Below, in pieces: positions 1-7,642 of a DNA stretch of 64,000 nucleotides (the stretch's first letter is position 1; each line of letters starts with the position of its first letter). The notes beneath the pieces were generated by a model, which was given only the letters and a program-made list of their open reading frames with translations, did not search any database and had not been told where the DNA came from. This DNA is from CAZEAP01 sp964510315 (GTDB taxonomy: Bacteria; Planctomycetota; Brocadiia; SM23-32). Location: the NCBI GenBank assembly GCA_964510315.1, contig CAZEAP010000001.1, positions 62,001 to 126,000 of the forward strand, in the 5' to 3' direction. A program made the translations under genes and the position numbers.

Positions 1-1772
1 TCCTCCCGCAGGCGGCCGGCGGCCTCCCATGCTTCGCTTCCCGGACCCAGGGCAGGTGCACACTCCGCCAGCAGGATACGGTCCACGTAAGGGGGCATCT
101 CCTCGAACGGCTGGCCCAGGAGTTCGAAGAACTGGCGGGCGGCCTCCACCACGTCCTCCACCGCTTCCATACCGTCGCCGGCGGCCGAAAGCAGTTCGGA
201 CCGAGCGGCTTCCGAACCGACCGCTTCGTCCGCCTCGTGCATGACCACCGCCAGCAGGCCCCCTCCGCTGCCGTCCTGGCGCTTCCGATACAGCAGATTG
301 GTCACCCGGTAAATGCTCAGGTTGTTGACGGCCACCGAGAAGGCGTCGGTGGCCACGTCTTCCAGGTTCTGTGCTTCGTCGAAGACCACGCAGCGGTACT
401 CCGGCAGCACCGGTGTGCCGATCTCGGCGAACAGCAGGGCGTGATTGACCACGATGATGTCGGCAAGTTGAGCCAGCGCGCGGGCCCTTCGCACCAAACA
501 GCGGCCGCGCAGAGGGCAGGCGCGGCCCGCGCACTCCTCCGATCCGCTGACCACGGCGGCACGCACCGACGGCGCCCCGGCTGCCCCGGCGAACCCGTTG
601 CACTCGGCCAGGTCCCCTGCCTCCGTATCGGCCGCCCACGTCACCAGGGAGGCCAGGGCCATGAACTCCTCCGGCTCGGCCAGCTCCCGCTGGAAGTGGC
701 GCATCAGGTGGGCGAACCGTCGCACACACAGGTAGTTGCGGCGCCCCTTCAGCAGGGCGGCCTCGAAGCGGTCGGGCAGCAGCTTCTCCAGGAACGGCAG
801 GTCCTTGGTGTGGAGCTGCTCCTGAAGGTTGCGCGTATTGGTCGAGACGACCACCCGGTCGCCGTTGACGCAGCACCACGCGATGGCCGGCAGCAGGTAG
901 GCCATGGATTTGCCCGTCCCGGTTCCCGCCTCCACCATCAGGTGGTGCGGGTCGCCCAGGGCGCGGCAGACCGCCTCCACCATCTGCACCTGCTGGGGCC
1001 TGTGTTCGTAACCGGCAAGATGGCGGCCGACCAGTCCGTCCGGCGCGAACATCTGGCATATCTTCTCAGTTGGCAGCGGTTCCTCGTCGGGCTTTTCCTG
1101 TTCGTGTCTCTGAACGCGTCGGAACAGGTTCCGACGGTCGGGGAACACTTCCAGCAGGCCGGCCGCCGGGTCGGCCCTCAGTTCGAACTCCTCCCCGTCA
1201 CCCGCCTCGGCGAGGACCGAGGCGAGGGGATGTCCCGCAGCCTCGGCCAGCCGGCATACGGCGTCCAGCACGGCCGGGGGGAACCCGCTGAGCCGCTCGA
1301 TCAGCCCCTCCCAGATTCGGGCCAGCAGACGGGCCTGCGGCAGCGCCCGACATCCGGTGTCCCCCTCCATTCCGAGTTCTCCGGCCACGCCGGCCAGGCT
1401 GTAGTCCGAGGCCCGAGGGGCGGCCACCCGGGCGAGCTGCAGGGCATCCAGGCATTCGGGCGCTCGAAGTCCTTCGGCCTCGAAGAAGCCGCGGAACAGT
1501 TTTGTGTCGAAGGTAACGAGGGTGGTCGAGTCGCAGAACTCCGCCAGGCGCTCCAGCGCTTCCTCACAGGACGGCTTGCCGGCGAGGTCCTCCTGGTTCA
1601 GGTCCACCAGCGCGCTCAGCGCGCCGATGGCGCCGGGGTCGGCCAGGGACTGGAACTCCCGCGGCTCGCCCCCGGGCTCCCGGCGCACGGCCGCCGCCTC
1701 CACCACGCGGTCCTCACCGGGGGAGGGGCCGGTGGTCAGCAGCGCAGCGTATGTCAGTGGTTGCCCGCTCAA
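1..1772 (-). CDS. DinG-family ATP-dependent helicase with degenerate N-terminal exonuclease-like domain (3' end outside window)
   Basis: Reading the minus strand gives an XPD/DinG-type superfamily 2 helicase running off the left edge. About 590 codons are visible. Walker A (VEAGTGTGKS) lies near residue 283 and a DEAQ Walker B near residue 462. A CAGRACPLRGRC cluster plus an upstream Cys (NYLCVRRF) look like the Fe-S ligands of DinG. Residues 1-170 resemble the DnaQ-like exonuclease domain fused to Gram-positive DinG, but the usual Asp-x-Glu of the first motif is replaced (AALLTTGPSP), so this domain is probably not a nuclease. The start is TTG at 1772, the first start codon after an in-frame stop, with GGGAGG three bases upstream. 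A weak -10 (TAAAAT) sits at 1800-1805. Likely role: unwinding of DNA or R-loops in repair. Family is secure; the lost nuclease activity is inference. Confidence 0.88.
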   Translation of the reverse strand, partial: MSGQPLTYAALLTTGPSPGEDRVVEAAAVRREPGGEPREFQSLADPGAIGALSALVDLNQEDLAGKPSCEEALERLAEFCDSTTLVTFDTKLFRGFFEAEGLRAPECLDALQLARVAAPRASDYSLAGVAGELGMEGDTGCRALPQARLLARIWEGLIERLSGFPPAVLDAVCRLAEAAGHPLASVLAEAGDGEEFELRADPAAGLLEVFPDRRNLFRRVQRHEQEKPDEEPLPTEKICQMFAPDGLVGRHLAGYEHRPQQVQMVEAVCRALGDPHHLMVEAGTGTGKSMAYLLPAIAWCCVNGDRVVVSTNTRNLQEQLHTKDLPFLEKLLPDRFEAALLKGRRNYLCVRRFAHLMRHFQRELAEPEEFMALASLVTWAADTEAGDLAECNGFAGAAGAPSVRAAVVSGSEECAGRACPLRGRCLVRRARALAQLADIIVVNHALLFAEIGTPVLPEYRCVVFDEAQNLEDVATDAFSVAVNNLSIYRVTNLLYRKRQDGSGGGLLAVVMHEADEAVGSEAARSELLSAAGDGMEAVEDVVEAARQFFELLGQPFEEMPPYVDRILLAECAPALGPGSEAWEAAGRLRE

Positions 1773-1862
1773 ATGCCTCCCCTATGCACGTGTGGAATCA
1801 TTTTACCGCGCACGGCGGCGGCCCGAAAGCACAGATCAGCGGATTCGGCCATTCTCTGATTA

Positions 1863-1891
1863 TTGCAAACAGGGCGGTTTTCTCCAATAAT
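1863..1891 (+). promoter_or_regulatory. Candidate sigma-70 promoter for proC
   Basis: TTGCAA, a 17-base spacer, then AATAAT, in the gap between the divergent helicase gene and proC. It lies about 120 bases before the proC start. Motif match only. Confidence 0.45.
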
Positions 1892-2008
1892 ACTCGCGCT
1901 TTTGTGGGCCCCGGCGGTGAGTAGCGCTGTCGTGCGCGCGGGACGGGCTTCGCCGGGGGTCCCTCACAGCTTTCTGTGCCGCCTGGTGCGTTCGCGGAGG
2001 AGCACCTG

Positions 2009-2821
2009 ATGATTGAGCGTAAAGTTGGCTTTATCGGCGCGGGATTGATGGCGGAGGCCCTGGTCCGCGGCATCCTCGACGCGGGAGTGGCCGAAGCGGA
2101 GCGCGTCTACGCCGCCGACCCTTCGCCGGAACGCCGGGGAGTCTTCGCCGATATCCTCGGGGGGAACGTTTTCTCCGACAACCGCGAACTCGTAGAGAAT
2201 GCCCGCGCGGTGGTTCTCTCGGTAAAGCCGCACGTCGTCCCGGTGGTTGCCGGGGAGATCGCCGAGGGCCTGGGCCCGGACCACCTCGTGGTTTCCATAG
2301 CCGCCGGGGTCACGTTGGGAGACCTCCGGCGCGCGCTCTCCACGGAGCGCCTCATACGGGTCATGCCCAATACCCCGGCGTTGCTGAAGGCGGGCGCGTC
2401 GGCCTATTGCACGGGGTCCGGAGCGACCGCGGAGGACGCGGACCTGGTGGAGCAGATGCTGGGCGCGGTGGGCAGGTGCTTCCGGGTGGAAGAGGCCCAC
2501 ATGGACGCTGTGACGGGCCTGAGCGGCAGCGGGCCGGCGTACGTGTACATGACCATCGAGGCCCTCAGCGACGGGGGCGTCCAGATGGGCCTTCCCCGGC
2601 AGATCGCCACGCGGCTCGCGGCTCAGACAGTGCTCGGCGCCGCCCGCATGGTGCTGGAAACCGGTCGCCACCCCGGCGAACTGAAGGACGACGTGGCGAC
2701 CCCCGGGGGCACCACTATCGAGGGCATTCGCGCGCTGGAAACCGCGGGCCTGCGGAAGGCCTTCATCGAGGCCGTGGTCGCGGCCACGGAGAAGTCCCGC
2801 CTGTTGGGCGGGGAGGAGTAG
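2009..2821 (+). CDS. proC: Pyrroline-5-carboxylate reductase
   Basis: A 270-residue protein of normal length that reduces 1-pyrroline-5-carboxylate to proline with NAD(P)H, the last step of proline synthesis in the cytoplasm. The N-terminal Rossmann motif reads GFIGAGLMAEAL. The C-terminal dimerisation domain has SGSGPAYVY and the P5CR signature around DDVATPGGTTIEGIRALE. The ATG at 2009 is chosen because GGAGG lies eight bases upstream and the protein then begins just before the Rossmann strand; an in-frame ATG at 1976 would add 11 unconserved residues. The gene ends two bases before the convergent ispF stop. Confidence 0.95.
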   Translation: MIERKVGFIGAGLMAEALVRGILDAGVAEAERVYAADPSPERRGVFADILGGNVFSDNRELVENARAVVLSVKPHVVPVVAGEIAEGLGPDHLVVSIAAGVTLGDLRRALSTERLIRVMPNTPALLKAGASAYCTGSGATAEDADLVEQMLGAVGRCFRVEEAHMDAVTGLSGSGPAYVYMTIEALSDGGVQMGLPRQIATRLAAQTVLGAARMVLETGRHPGELKDDVATPGGTTIEGIRALETAGLRKAFIEAVVAATEKSRLLGGEE

Positions 2822-2823
2822 CC

Positions 2824-3309
2824 TCAGCGACTCCTGGCTTCCTCCATCAGGATCACCGCGCGGACCTCGATGGCCTCGCCTCTCCCCACCGGCCCGACGC
2901 CTTCGGCGGTGCGGCCCTTGACGCTGACGCATTCGGCGGGCAGCTTTAGGAGTTCCGCCAGGCGACGGCGCATCGGCGTCTTCCTGTCCCCCAGGTGCGG
3001 CTTCTCGGCGATGACGTTGACGTCTGCGTTGACCGGGGCCAGGTTCCGTTCCGAGCCGGCCAGGCGCACGGCCTCGGACAGGATGCGGCTGCTGTCCACG
3101 TTCTCCCACTTCGGGTCGGTGTCGGGGAAATGCTCTCCGATGTCGCCCAGGGCCGCCGCGCCGAGAACCGCGTCGGCCACCGCGTGCATCACCGCGTCCG
3201 CGTCGCTGAAGCCCACCAGGCCCGGCTCGCCGGGGAAGTGCACGCCGCCGAGCATCAGGGGCCCCTCGCCGCCGAACCTGTGAATGTCGTAACCGATCCC
3301 AACTCGCAA
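2824..3309 (-). CDS. ispF: 2-C-methyl-D-erythritol 2,4-cyclodiphosphate synthase
   Basis: A 161-residue MECDP synthase of the non-mevalonate isoprenoid pathway, cyclising CDP-methylerythritol phosphate with loss of CMP. The family start GIGYDIHRF carries the metal-binding Asp-x-His. The later segments FSDADAVMHAVADA, DIGEHFPDTD and GRGEAIEVRAV are typical. The start chosen is TTG at 3309, eight bases after AGGAG, which puts the conserved motif at residue 3; an upstream alternative start would add 19 residues with no family similarity. It stands alone, convergent with proC and divergent from the ECF sigma gene. It shows the organism uses the MEP pathway. Confidence 0.95.
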   Translation of the reverse strand: MRVGIGYDIHRFGGEGPLMLGGVHFPGEPGLVGFSDADAVMHAVADAVLGAAALGDIGEHFPDTDPKWENVDSSRILSEAVRLAGSERNLAPVNADVNVIAEKPHLGDRKTPMRRRLAELLKLPAECVSVKGRTAEGVGPVGRGEAIEVRAVILMEEARSR

Positions 3310-3387
3310 GGTCGAATCTCCTGAAGCTCTGTGGAACGCGGCGCATTGTATCAGGCCGGGCCGCATTTTTCACCGGAGGGCCTCCCT

Positions 3388-3418
3388 TTGACAGGCCGTG
3401 CCCGCCGCCGGGTACAAT
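3388..3418 (+). promoter_or_regulatory. Sigma-70-type promoter of the ECF sigma / anti-sigma pair
   Basis: TTGACA, a 19-base spacer and TACAAT. A possible ATG at 3417 lies inside this -10 box, which argues that translation starts downstream at 3456. Confidence 0.6.
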
Positions 3419-3455
3419 GGAGGTGAGGGTCCGTTCATCCAGAGATTCCCCCGCC

Positions 3456-4016
3456 ATGCCCACGACGGAAACACCGACCGCCGAGACGGAGCGCAGCGAC
3501 GAGGCGCTGTGGGAGCGCTTTGTCGACGGGGAGGACTCCGCCCTCGACGCGCTGGTGCGCAGGCACGAGGACGAGCTTTACACCTACCTGCTGCTCAGCA
3601 CGCGCAGCCCGCGGACGGCGCTCCAGCACCTGCTGAACACATGGGAGATAGTGGCCGGTTACCGCCGGCCTTACGAGGGGTTCGGGTCTTTCCGAAGCTG
3701 GCTCTACGCCGTTGCCACGCAGAACTGCGTTCCGGCCACCCATTCGGACACTTTCGGGCTGGGCGAGGTGCTGGCCGACATCCGCAGAGCGGCTCCCGCG
3801 GACCGGCGAAGCAAAATCGTGCATCGGCTCAGCGACCTGACGCGTCGCATCCGGCAGCCCGTGCTGCTCGTGGGGGTCGTCGGTCTCAGCATCGAGGATG
3901 CCTCGAAGGTCTGCAACTTCACCCGGAGTCGGACGATCGCCTATCTGGAGAGGGCGTGTCGCTTCCTGGCTCGTTCGGGCCTCTTCGAGCCGGGCGAGGA
4001 GGACCATGAACTGTAA
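3456..4016 (+). CDS. ECF-type RNA polymerase sigma factor, divergent
   Basis: A 186-residue protein with the layout of an extracytoplasmic-function sigma factor. A region-2-like part (ALWERFVDGEDSALDALVRR, then FRSWLYAVATQNC) spans about residues 15-85. A region-4-like helix-turn-helix (LSIEDASKVCNFTRSRTIAY) lies near residues 145-170. Both are weaker than textbook members, so it may be a lineage-specific or degenerate sigma factor. ATG at 3456 is preferred because the earlier ATG lies in the promoter -10; the ribosome site is poor. It overlaps the following zinc-finger anti-sigma-like gene by 11 bases, the usual arrangement of a sigma factor and its membrane-bound inhibitor. Confidence 0.72.
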   Translation: MPTTETPTAETERSDEALWERFVDGEDSALDALVRRHEDELYTYLLLSTRSPRTALQHLLNTWEIVAGYRRPYEGFGSFRSWLYAVATQNCVPATHSDTFGLGEVLADIRRAAPADRRSKIVHRLSDLTRRIRQPVLLVGVVGLSIEDASKVCNFTRSRTIAYLERACRFLARSGLFEPGEEDHEL

Positions 4017-6288
4017 GGAGGCCCGGCGGCGAATGGCGGAGGTCGTCTTCGAGGGGGGCGACCCTCCCGAGGACCTTCGCGCGCATCTGCGTTCCTGCCC
4101 CCGGTGTGCACGGCGCTTTCCCGTCTACCGGTGCATCGAGGAGGAGCTGGGTGGCCTGGAGGGGTTTGAGGTCCCGGAGCCCGTCCGGGAAGTGCTGGAG
4201 GAACGGCTTGAGGCCGTCGTCGCCGAGGAACCGCAGCCGGACCTCGTGCCCGCCCGGCCCGACCCCGAGCGGCCCGGCAGTCACAAAGCGGCGGCCGTCA
4301 TCGGCGGGATGCTTTTCCTGATCGCCGTGGCCGTCCTTGCCATCGCCCTGGCGGGGCCAACCTACGAGGAAGTTCCCGGGGCCGCCCGCGCCGTCCGCAC
4401 GCGGGGGAACGTTGCGGTTCAGTCCGCCGCCATGGGGGGGCGACGGCCCCTGGAGGAAGCCGCTGTGCTGATGCCCGGTGACGTTGTGCGCACCGACCGG
4501 AGCGGCATCGCAAAGCTGACGGCGGACGGCATGCAGTGGTGTGTGGATGGTCGGTCGGCCGCAGGCTTTTACGGCTCGGGTGCCGCCGAACTGGTGGTCG
4601 GTCGAATGTACGCGGCCTGCGACGGTTCCACCGAGGAGTCGATGGTCGTGGTGGCCGGCCCCGCGACTGTCACCTGCGGGCGCGGCTCGGTGGTGGTCTC
4701 CGTCTTCGGCAAGCGGGCCCGCGTCGGATGCGCCTCCGGCTCTGCGACGGTCCGGATCGGGGAGGAGGAGCTTAATCTGGAGGTCGGTGACTACGCCATG
4801 GTTGCGGGAGAAAGTGCCGTGAATCCGGTCCGTCGGGTCCGACCCGCGGAGCTGACCCACTGGCTGAATGGATTCGCCGCCGGCGGGGCGGACGGGTTGT
4901 CGCAGCACGGGCTGGCCTCCGTGCCCCTTCGGCGCCCGGAGCCCATTCTGCCCAAGAGTGTCAGCATAGAACGGCTGGATGTAAAGATAACGCTTCGTGG
5001 GCCGCTGGCCTTCGTTCGCGCCCGTGCTCGGCTGCGGAATGACGGCCCCGCGGACTGGCAGGGGGCAATCGATCCGGCCGATGTGACTCTGCCGGGCCCC
5101 CTTGCAAGCGCCGAGGGGCGAGTCAGGCTGGCGGCCGGAGATGCCGCTTCGTGCGAGGCGGTTGCGGTTTACCTGCTCGTGCGCCGGGAGAACCGCTTCG
5201 CCCTGGGCCTGAACCCGGGCAACTGGACCGGCCGCCCAATCGGCACTCTCAGCGTGCAGGTGGAGGGGACGGCCAGCGGCGGCTTCCGCAGCTTCCGGTG
5301 CAGCGCAGGCGGCGATCGGATCAAGCGAAAGAAGGCCGTGGAGTGGTCCCTGACCGAGGAGTCGTGGCCGGCGTCCCGGCCGCTGGTGGTGGAGTTCCAG
5401 CCCGCCGATAAGGAAGGGGTGGACACGATGCGTCTCGGCGAAGCGCCCGATTCGGCCGTGCTTGCCGCCTGGCGGCCGGATGCCGCGCGGCGGAGGTGGT
5501 TTGACGCGGACAGCCGCCTGCTGATAGCGTTTGATGCGACGGCCGACTTCGGCCCCGGCGGCCGCGCCTACGCCCACGAGGTCATGGAGACCGTGATGAG
5601 GGCCCTGCCCAGCGGCTGCTCGACGGCCCTGGCCGCCTACGACGGCGAACTGAAGATGGACGGCGCCCCGCTGTCGCGTCACCTCGTGGGTCGGGTGGAG
5701 CGCCTTCTGGCCGCTCTTTGGACCCTCGAGGGGGAAAGCGACGCGGGCGACGGCGGGCTCCTGCGGCAGGCGCTGGCCCTCTGTTCCGGTGCTCCGGAGC
5801 CCATGCTGCTGCTCTACGTGACCGGCCGGGGAGAACCCTCGGCGCAGGCCGAGGCGGAGTTGGCGATCCCCTCCGACGTGCGGCCGGTGGTCTTGCAGGT
5901 GGGCAGCGACCGAGCGGAGCCGCTGTGGCAGGAGTTCTGCGCGCGGCGGAACGGCGTCAGTGTTGCACTCCCCGCGGCCATGGCGCCGCGTCTGGCCACC
6001 ATGGATTTCCTGGGCGACATGCGGTGGCCGGCGCTCCGGGAAGCGCGGGTGGGAGTGGCGGGTGGCGGGCGCGCGGTTCTGCTGCGGCGGCGGACGGTCT
6101 CCGCCGGGCAGCCCGTGGCGGCCCTCATCCGCCCGGCCGACGGGCCGCTCAGGGCGACCTTCAGCGGTCGGGCGGGGGAGGAGAGGCTGACGCGAGAGGT
6201 CGCAGTAGAGCCCGGTCCGCCCGACTGCCGCGGCGAACTGCTGGGTCGGCTCATCGAAGGGCTCGAGGACCGGGTGCCGGCGCGGTGA
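4006..6288 (+). CDS. Membrane-anchored anti-sigma-like protein: zinc finger, FecR-like, VIT-like and VWA-like domains
   Basis: A 760-residue protein. Residues 1-40 hold Cys3 and an H-x3-C-x2-C motif (HLRSCPRC), the ZAS/zf-HC2 anti-sigma zinc finger. A single transmembrane helix (AAVIGGMLFLIAVAVLAIALAG) lies near residues 92-113. A FecR-like segment with GDVVRTDRSGIAKL and GSATVRIGEEELNLEVGDYA follows. From about residue 320 a region starting SVSIERLDVKITLRG resembles a VIT (inter-alpha-trypsin) domain, and the C terminus around LLIAFDATADF resembles a VWA domain. The start overlaps the sigma gene by 11 bases, implying coupled translation. The inferred role is holding the ECF sigma at the membrane and sensing something outside. 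Domain calls after the zinc finger are by eye. Confidence 0.7.
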   Translation: MNCKEARRRMAEVVFEGGDPPEDLRAHLRSCPRCARRFPVYRCIEEELGGLEGFEVPEPVREVLEERLEAVVAEEPQPDLVPARPDPERPGSHKAAAVIGGMLFLIAVAVLAIALAGPTYEEVPGAARAVRTRGNVAVQSAAMGGRRPLEEAAVLMPGDVVRTDRSGIAKLTADGMQWCVDGRSAAGFYGSGAAELVVGRMYAACDGSTEESMVVVAGPATVTCGRGSVVVSVFGKRARVGCASGSATVRIGEEELNLEVGDYAMVAGESAVNPVRRVRPAELTHWLNGFAAGGADGLSQHGLASVPLRRPEPILPKSVSIERLDVKITLRGPLAFVRARARLRNDGPADWQGAIDPADVTLPGPLASAEGRVRLAAGDAASCEAVAVYLLVRRENRFALGLNPGNWTGRPIGTLSVQVEGTASGGFRSFRCSAGGDRIKRKKAVEWSLTEESWPASRPLVVEFQPADKEGVDTMRLGEAPDSAVLAAWRPDAARRRWFDADSRLLIAFDATADFGPGGRAYAHEVMETVMRALPSGCSTALAAYDGELKMDGAPLSRHLVGRVERLLAALWTLEGESDAGDGGLLRQALALCSGAPEPMLLLYVTGRGEPSAQAEAELAIPSDVRPVVLQVGSDRAEPLWQEFCARRNGVSVALPAAMAPRLATMDFLGDMRWPALREARVGVAGGGRAVLLRRRTVSAGQPVAALIRPADGPLRATFSGRAGEERLTREVAVEPGPPDCRGELLGRLIEGLEDRVPAR

Positions 6289-6303
6289 CCGAACGGCCAC
6301 CGT

Positions 6304-7473
6304 TCAATCTGCCGTGGGGGCATCTCCCCAGTCCGGGACTTCCATCATTTCTCCGTCGGCCAGTGCCGACTTGTGCGCGACGACACCGGGCGCCATGTAG
6401 CGGGCGGCCTCCCAGACGTTGACGGCGGGCACGCGGTCCTCGGCAATCGCGCTGACGAACTCGTGCACCAGGTGGGGGTGCGAGCCGCCATGGCCCCCGT
6501 AGAATCCCTCCCCCAGGGCGTCCGCGAAGGCGCGTTGGACCTCCTCCGGCAGGGGCTCCCGCATCTCGTCGGTGGTCAGCTTCGTCCATCCCTCTTTGGT
6601 TACCCAGTTGTCCGTCCGGAAAGAGCCCTGGGTGCCGAAGACCCGGAACATTTCCTCGCCGGTGTGGCCGATTTTCCGGCATTCGGCGATGCGGGCGGTG
6701 GCGCCGTTGCTCATCCGGAAAAGGGCGACCTCGTTGGTGTAGCCGCTCTCGAAGAACGGGTCGCCGGTGGTGTCCTTCTGTCCCCAGGCGACCACTTCGG
6801 TCATGTGGGCTCCCATGACGCTGACCGGGCCGCTGACCGAGTGGGTGGGGTAGTGCATGGGGCCGCCCCAGGTGCCTTCGTACTTCTCGGCGGCGAGTTC
6901 TTTCCACTCCCGCCCGGCGCTGCTTGCGGTGCGGTGCTTGTAGACGTCCCGCAGGTTACAGGCGGGAGAGTCCACGTCGTGAAGATACTGGGCATCTGCG
7001 TGCACGAACTCGCCGAAACCTCCTTCGGCCGCCCGGCGCCGGCAGTACACCGTCTGGGGGCGGTAGAAGGTGGTCTCCCCCAGCATGTAATGCATGCCGG
7101 TTTGCTCGACGGTTTCCACGAGCCGATTGCACCAGTCGAGCACTTCGTCGCCGTCGGGGAGAGTGATGACGGGGACGGCGCTGTAGACGTGCTTTCCCGC
7201 CTGCATGGCCCGGACCGCCTGCGGAGCGTGGAGCCAGGGTTGGGTGATGACGGCCAGTGCATCCAGGTCGGATTCGAGTATGCCGTTGAATGAATCCCAG
7301 GTGTCTTCCGGTCCCAGTTTCGCGGCGAAATCCTCCCGCCGGGCGAACTTCTCGATCCTCTCCGGCTCCAGGTCGCAGAGACCAATCCTGTCCACCAGCG
7401 GGTGAGCGTTGAACAGTGGCGCAAACGCGGAGCCGAAGCTGCCGAGCCCTACCAGTCCGAGGCTGATGCCCAT
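6304..7473 (-). CDS. Gfo/Idh/MocA family NAD(P)-dependent oxidoreductase
   Basis: A 389-residue protein. The N-terminal Rossmann fold begins with the dinucleotide motif GLVGLGSFG at residues 6-14. The segment AGKHVYSAVPV matches the family EKP-loop region, although the usual Glu-Lys-Pro is Ser-Ala-Val-Pro. The C-terminal alpha/beta domain has SGPVSVMGAHMTE. Such enzymes oxidise or reduce sugars, inositols or their derivatives. ATG at 7473 has GGAGG nine bases upstream. The gene is convergent with the anti-sigma gene and divergent from a GH31 gene, so a role in sugar use is plausible. The substrate cannot be told. The altered EKP lysine is worth noting because that Lys is often catalytic. Confidence 0.85.
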   Translation of the reverse strand: MGISLGLVGLGSFGSAFAPLFNAHPLVDRIGLCDLEPERIEKFARREDFAAKLGPEDTWDSFNGILESDLDALAVITQPWLHAPQAVRAMQAGKHVYSAVPVITLPDGDEVLDWCNRLVETVEQTGMHYMLGETTFYRPQTVYCRRRAAEGGFGEFVHADAQYLHDVDSPACNLRDVYKHRTASSAGREWKELAAEKYEGTWGGPMHYPTHSVSGPVSVMGAHMTEVVAWGQKDTTGDPFFESGYTNEVALFRMSNGATARIAECRKIGHTGEEMFRVFGTQGSFRTDNWVTKEGWTKLTTDEMREPLPEEVQRAFADALGEGFYGGHGGSHPHLVHEFVSAIAEDRVPAVNVWEAARYMAPGVVAHKSALADGEMMEVPDWGDAPTAD

Positions 7474-7579
7474 GAGCCCGATCCTCCGATAAAGGGGAAC
7501 GCGCGGCAGATTAGCCCCATCCGGCTGCGGCCGCAAGGTCCAGAACCCCTTCCCGGATTCCCCGGAGAGGCGGATGCGC

Positions 7580-7608
7580 TTGAGGGGACTTCCCGAATCG
7601 TGCAGAAT
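7580..7608 (+). promoter_or_regulatory. Candidate sigma-70 promoter for the GH31 gene
   Basis: TTGAGG, 17-base spacer, CAGAAT, ending about 35 bases before the ATG. Moderate motif match only. Confidence 0.35.
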
Positions 7609-7642
7609 GCCGCCTCACTGCTTCGCCGATGGGGAGGAAACG

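Noticed and set aside
237..1859. 540-codon plus-strand open reading frame
   Set aside because: Antisense shadow of the DinG-type helicase gene; its translation is His/Gln/Gly/Arg-rich without any motif.
1964..3463. 499-codon minus-strand open reading frame across proC and ispF
   Set aside because: Shadow in GC-rich DNA; proC and ispF are certain on their own strands and frames.
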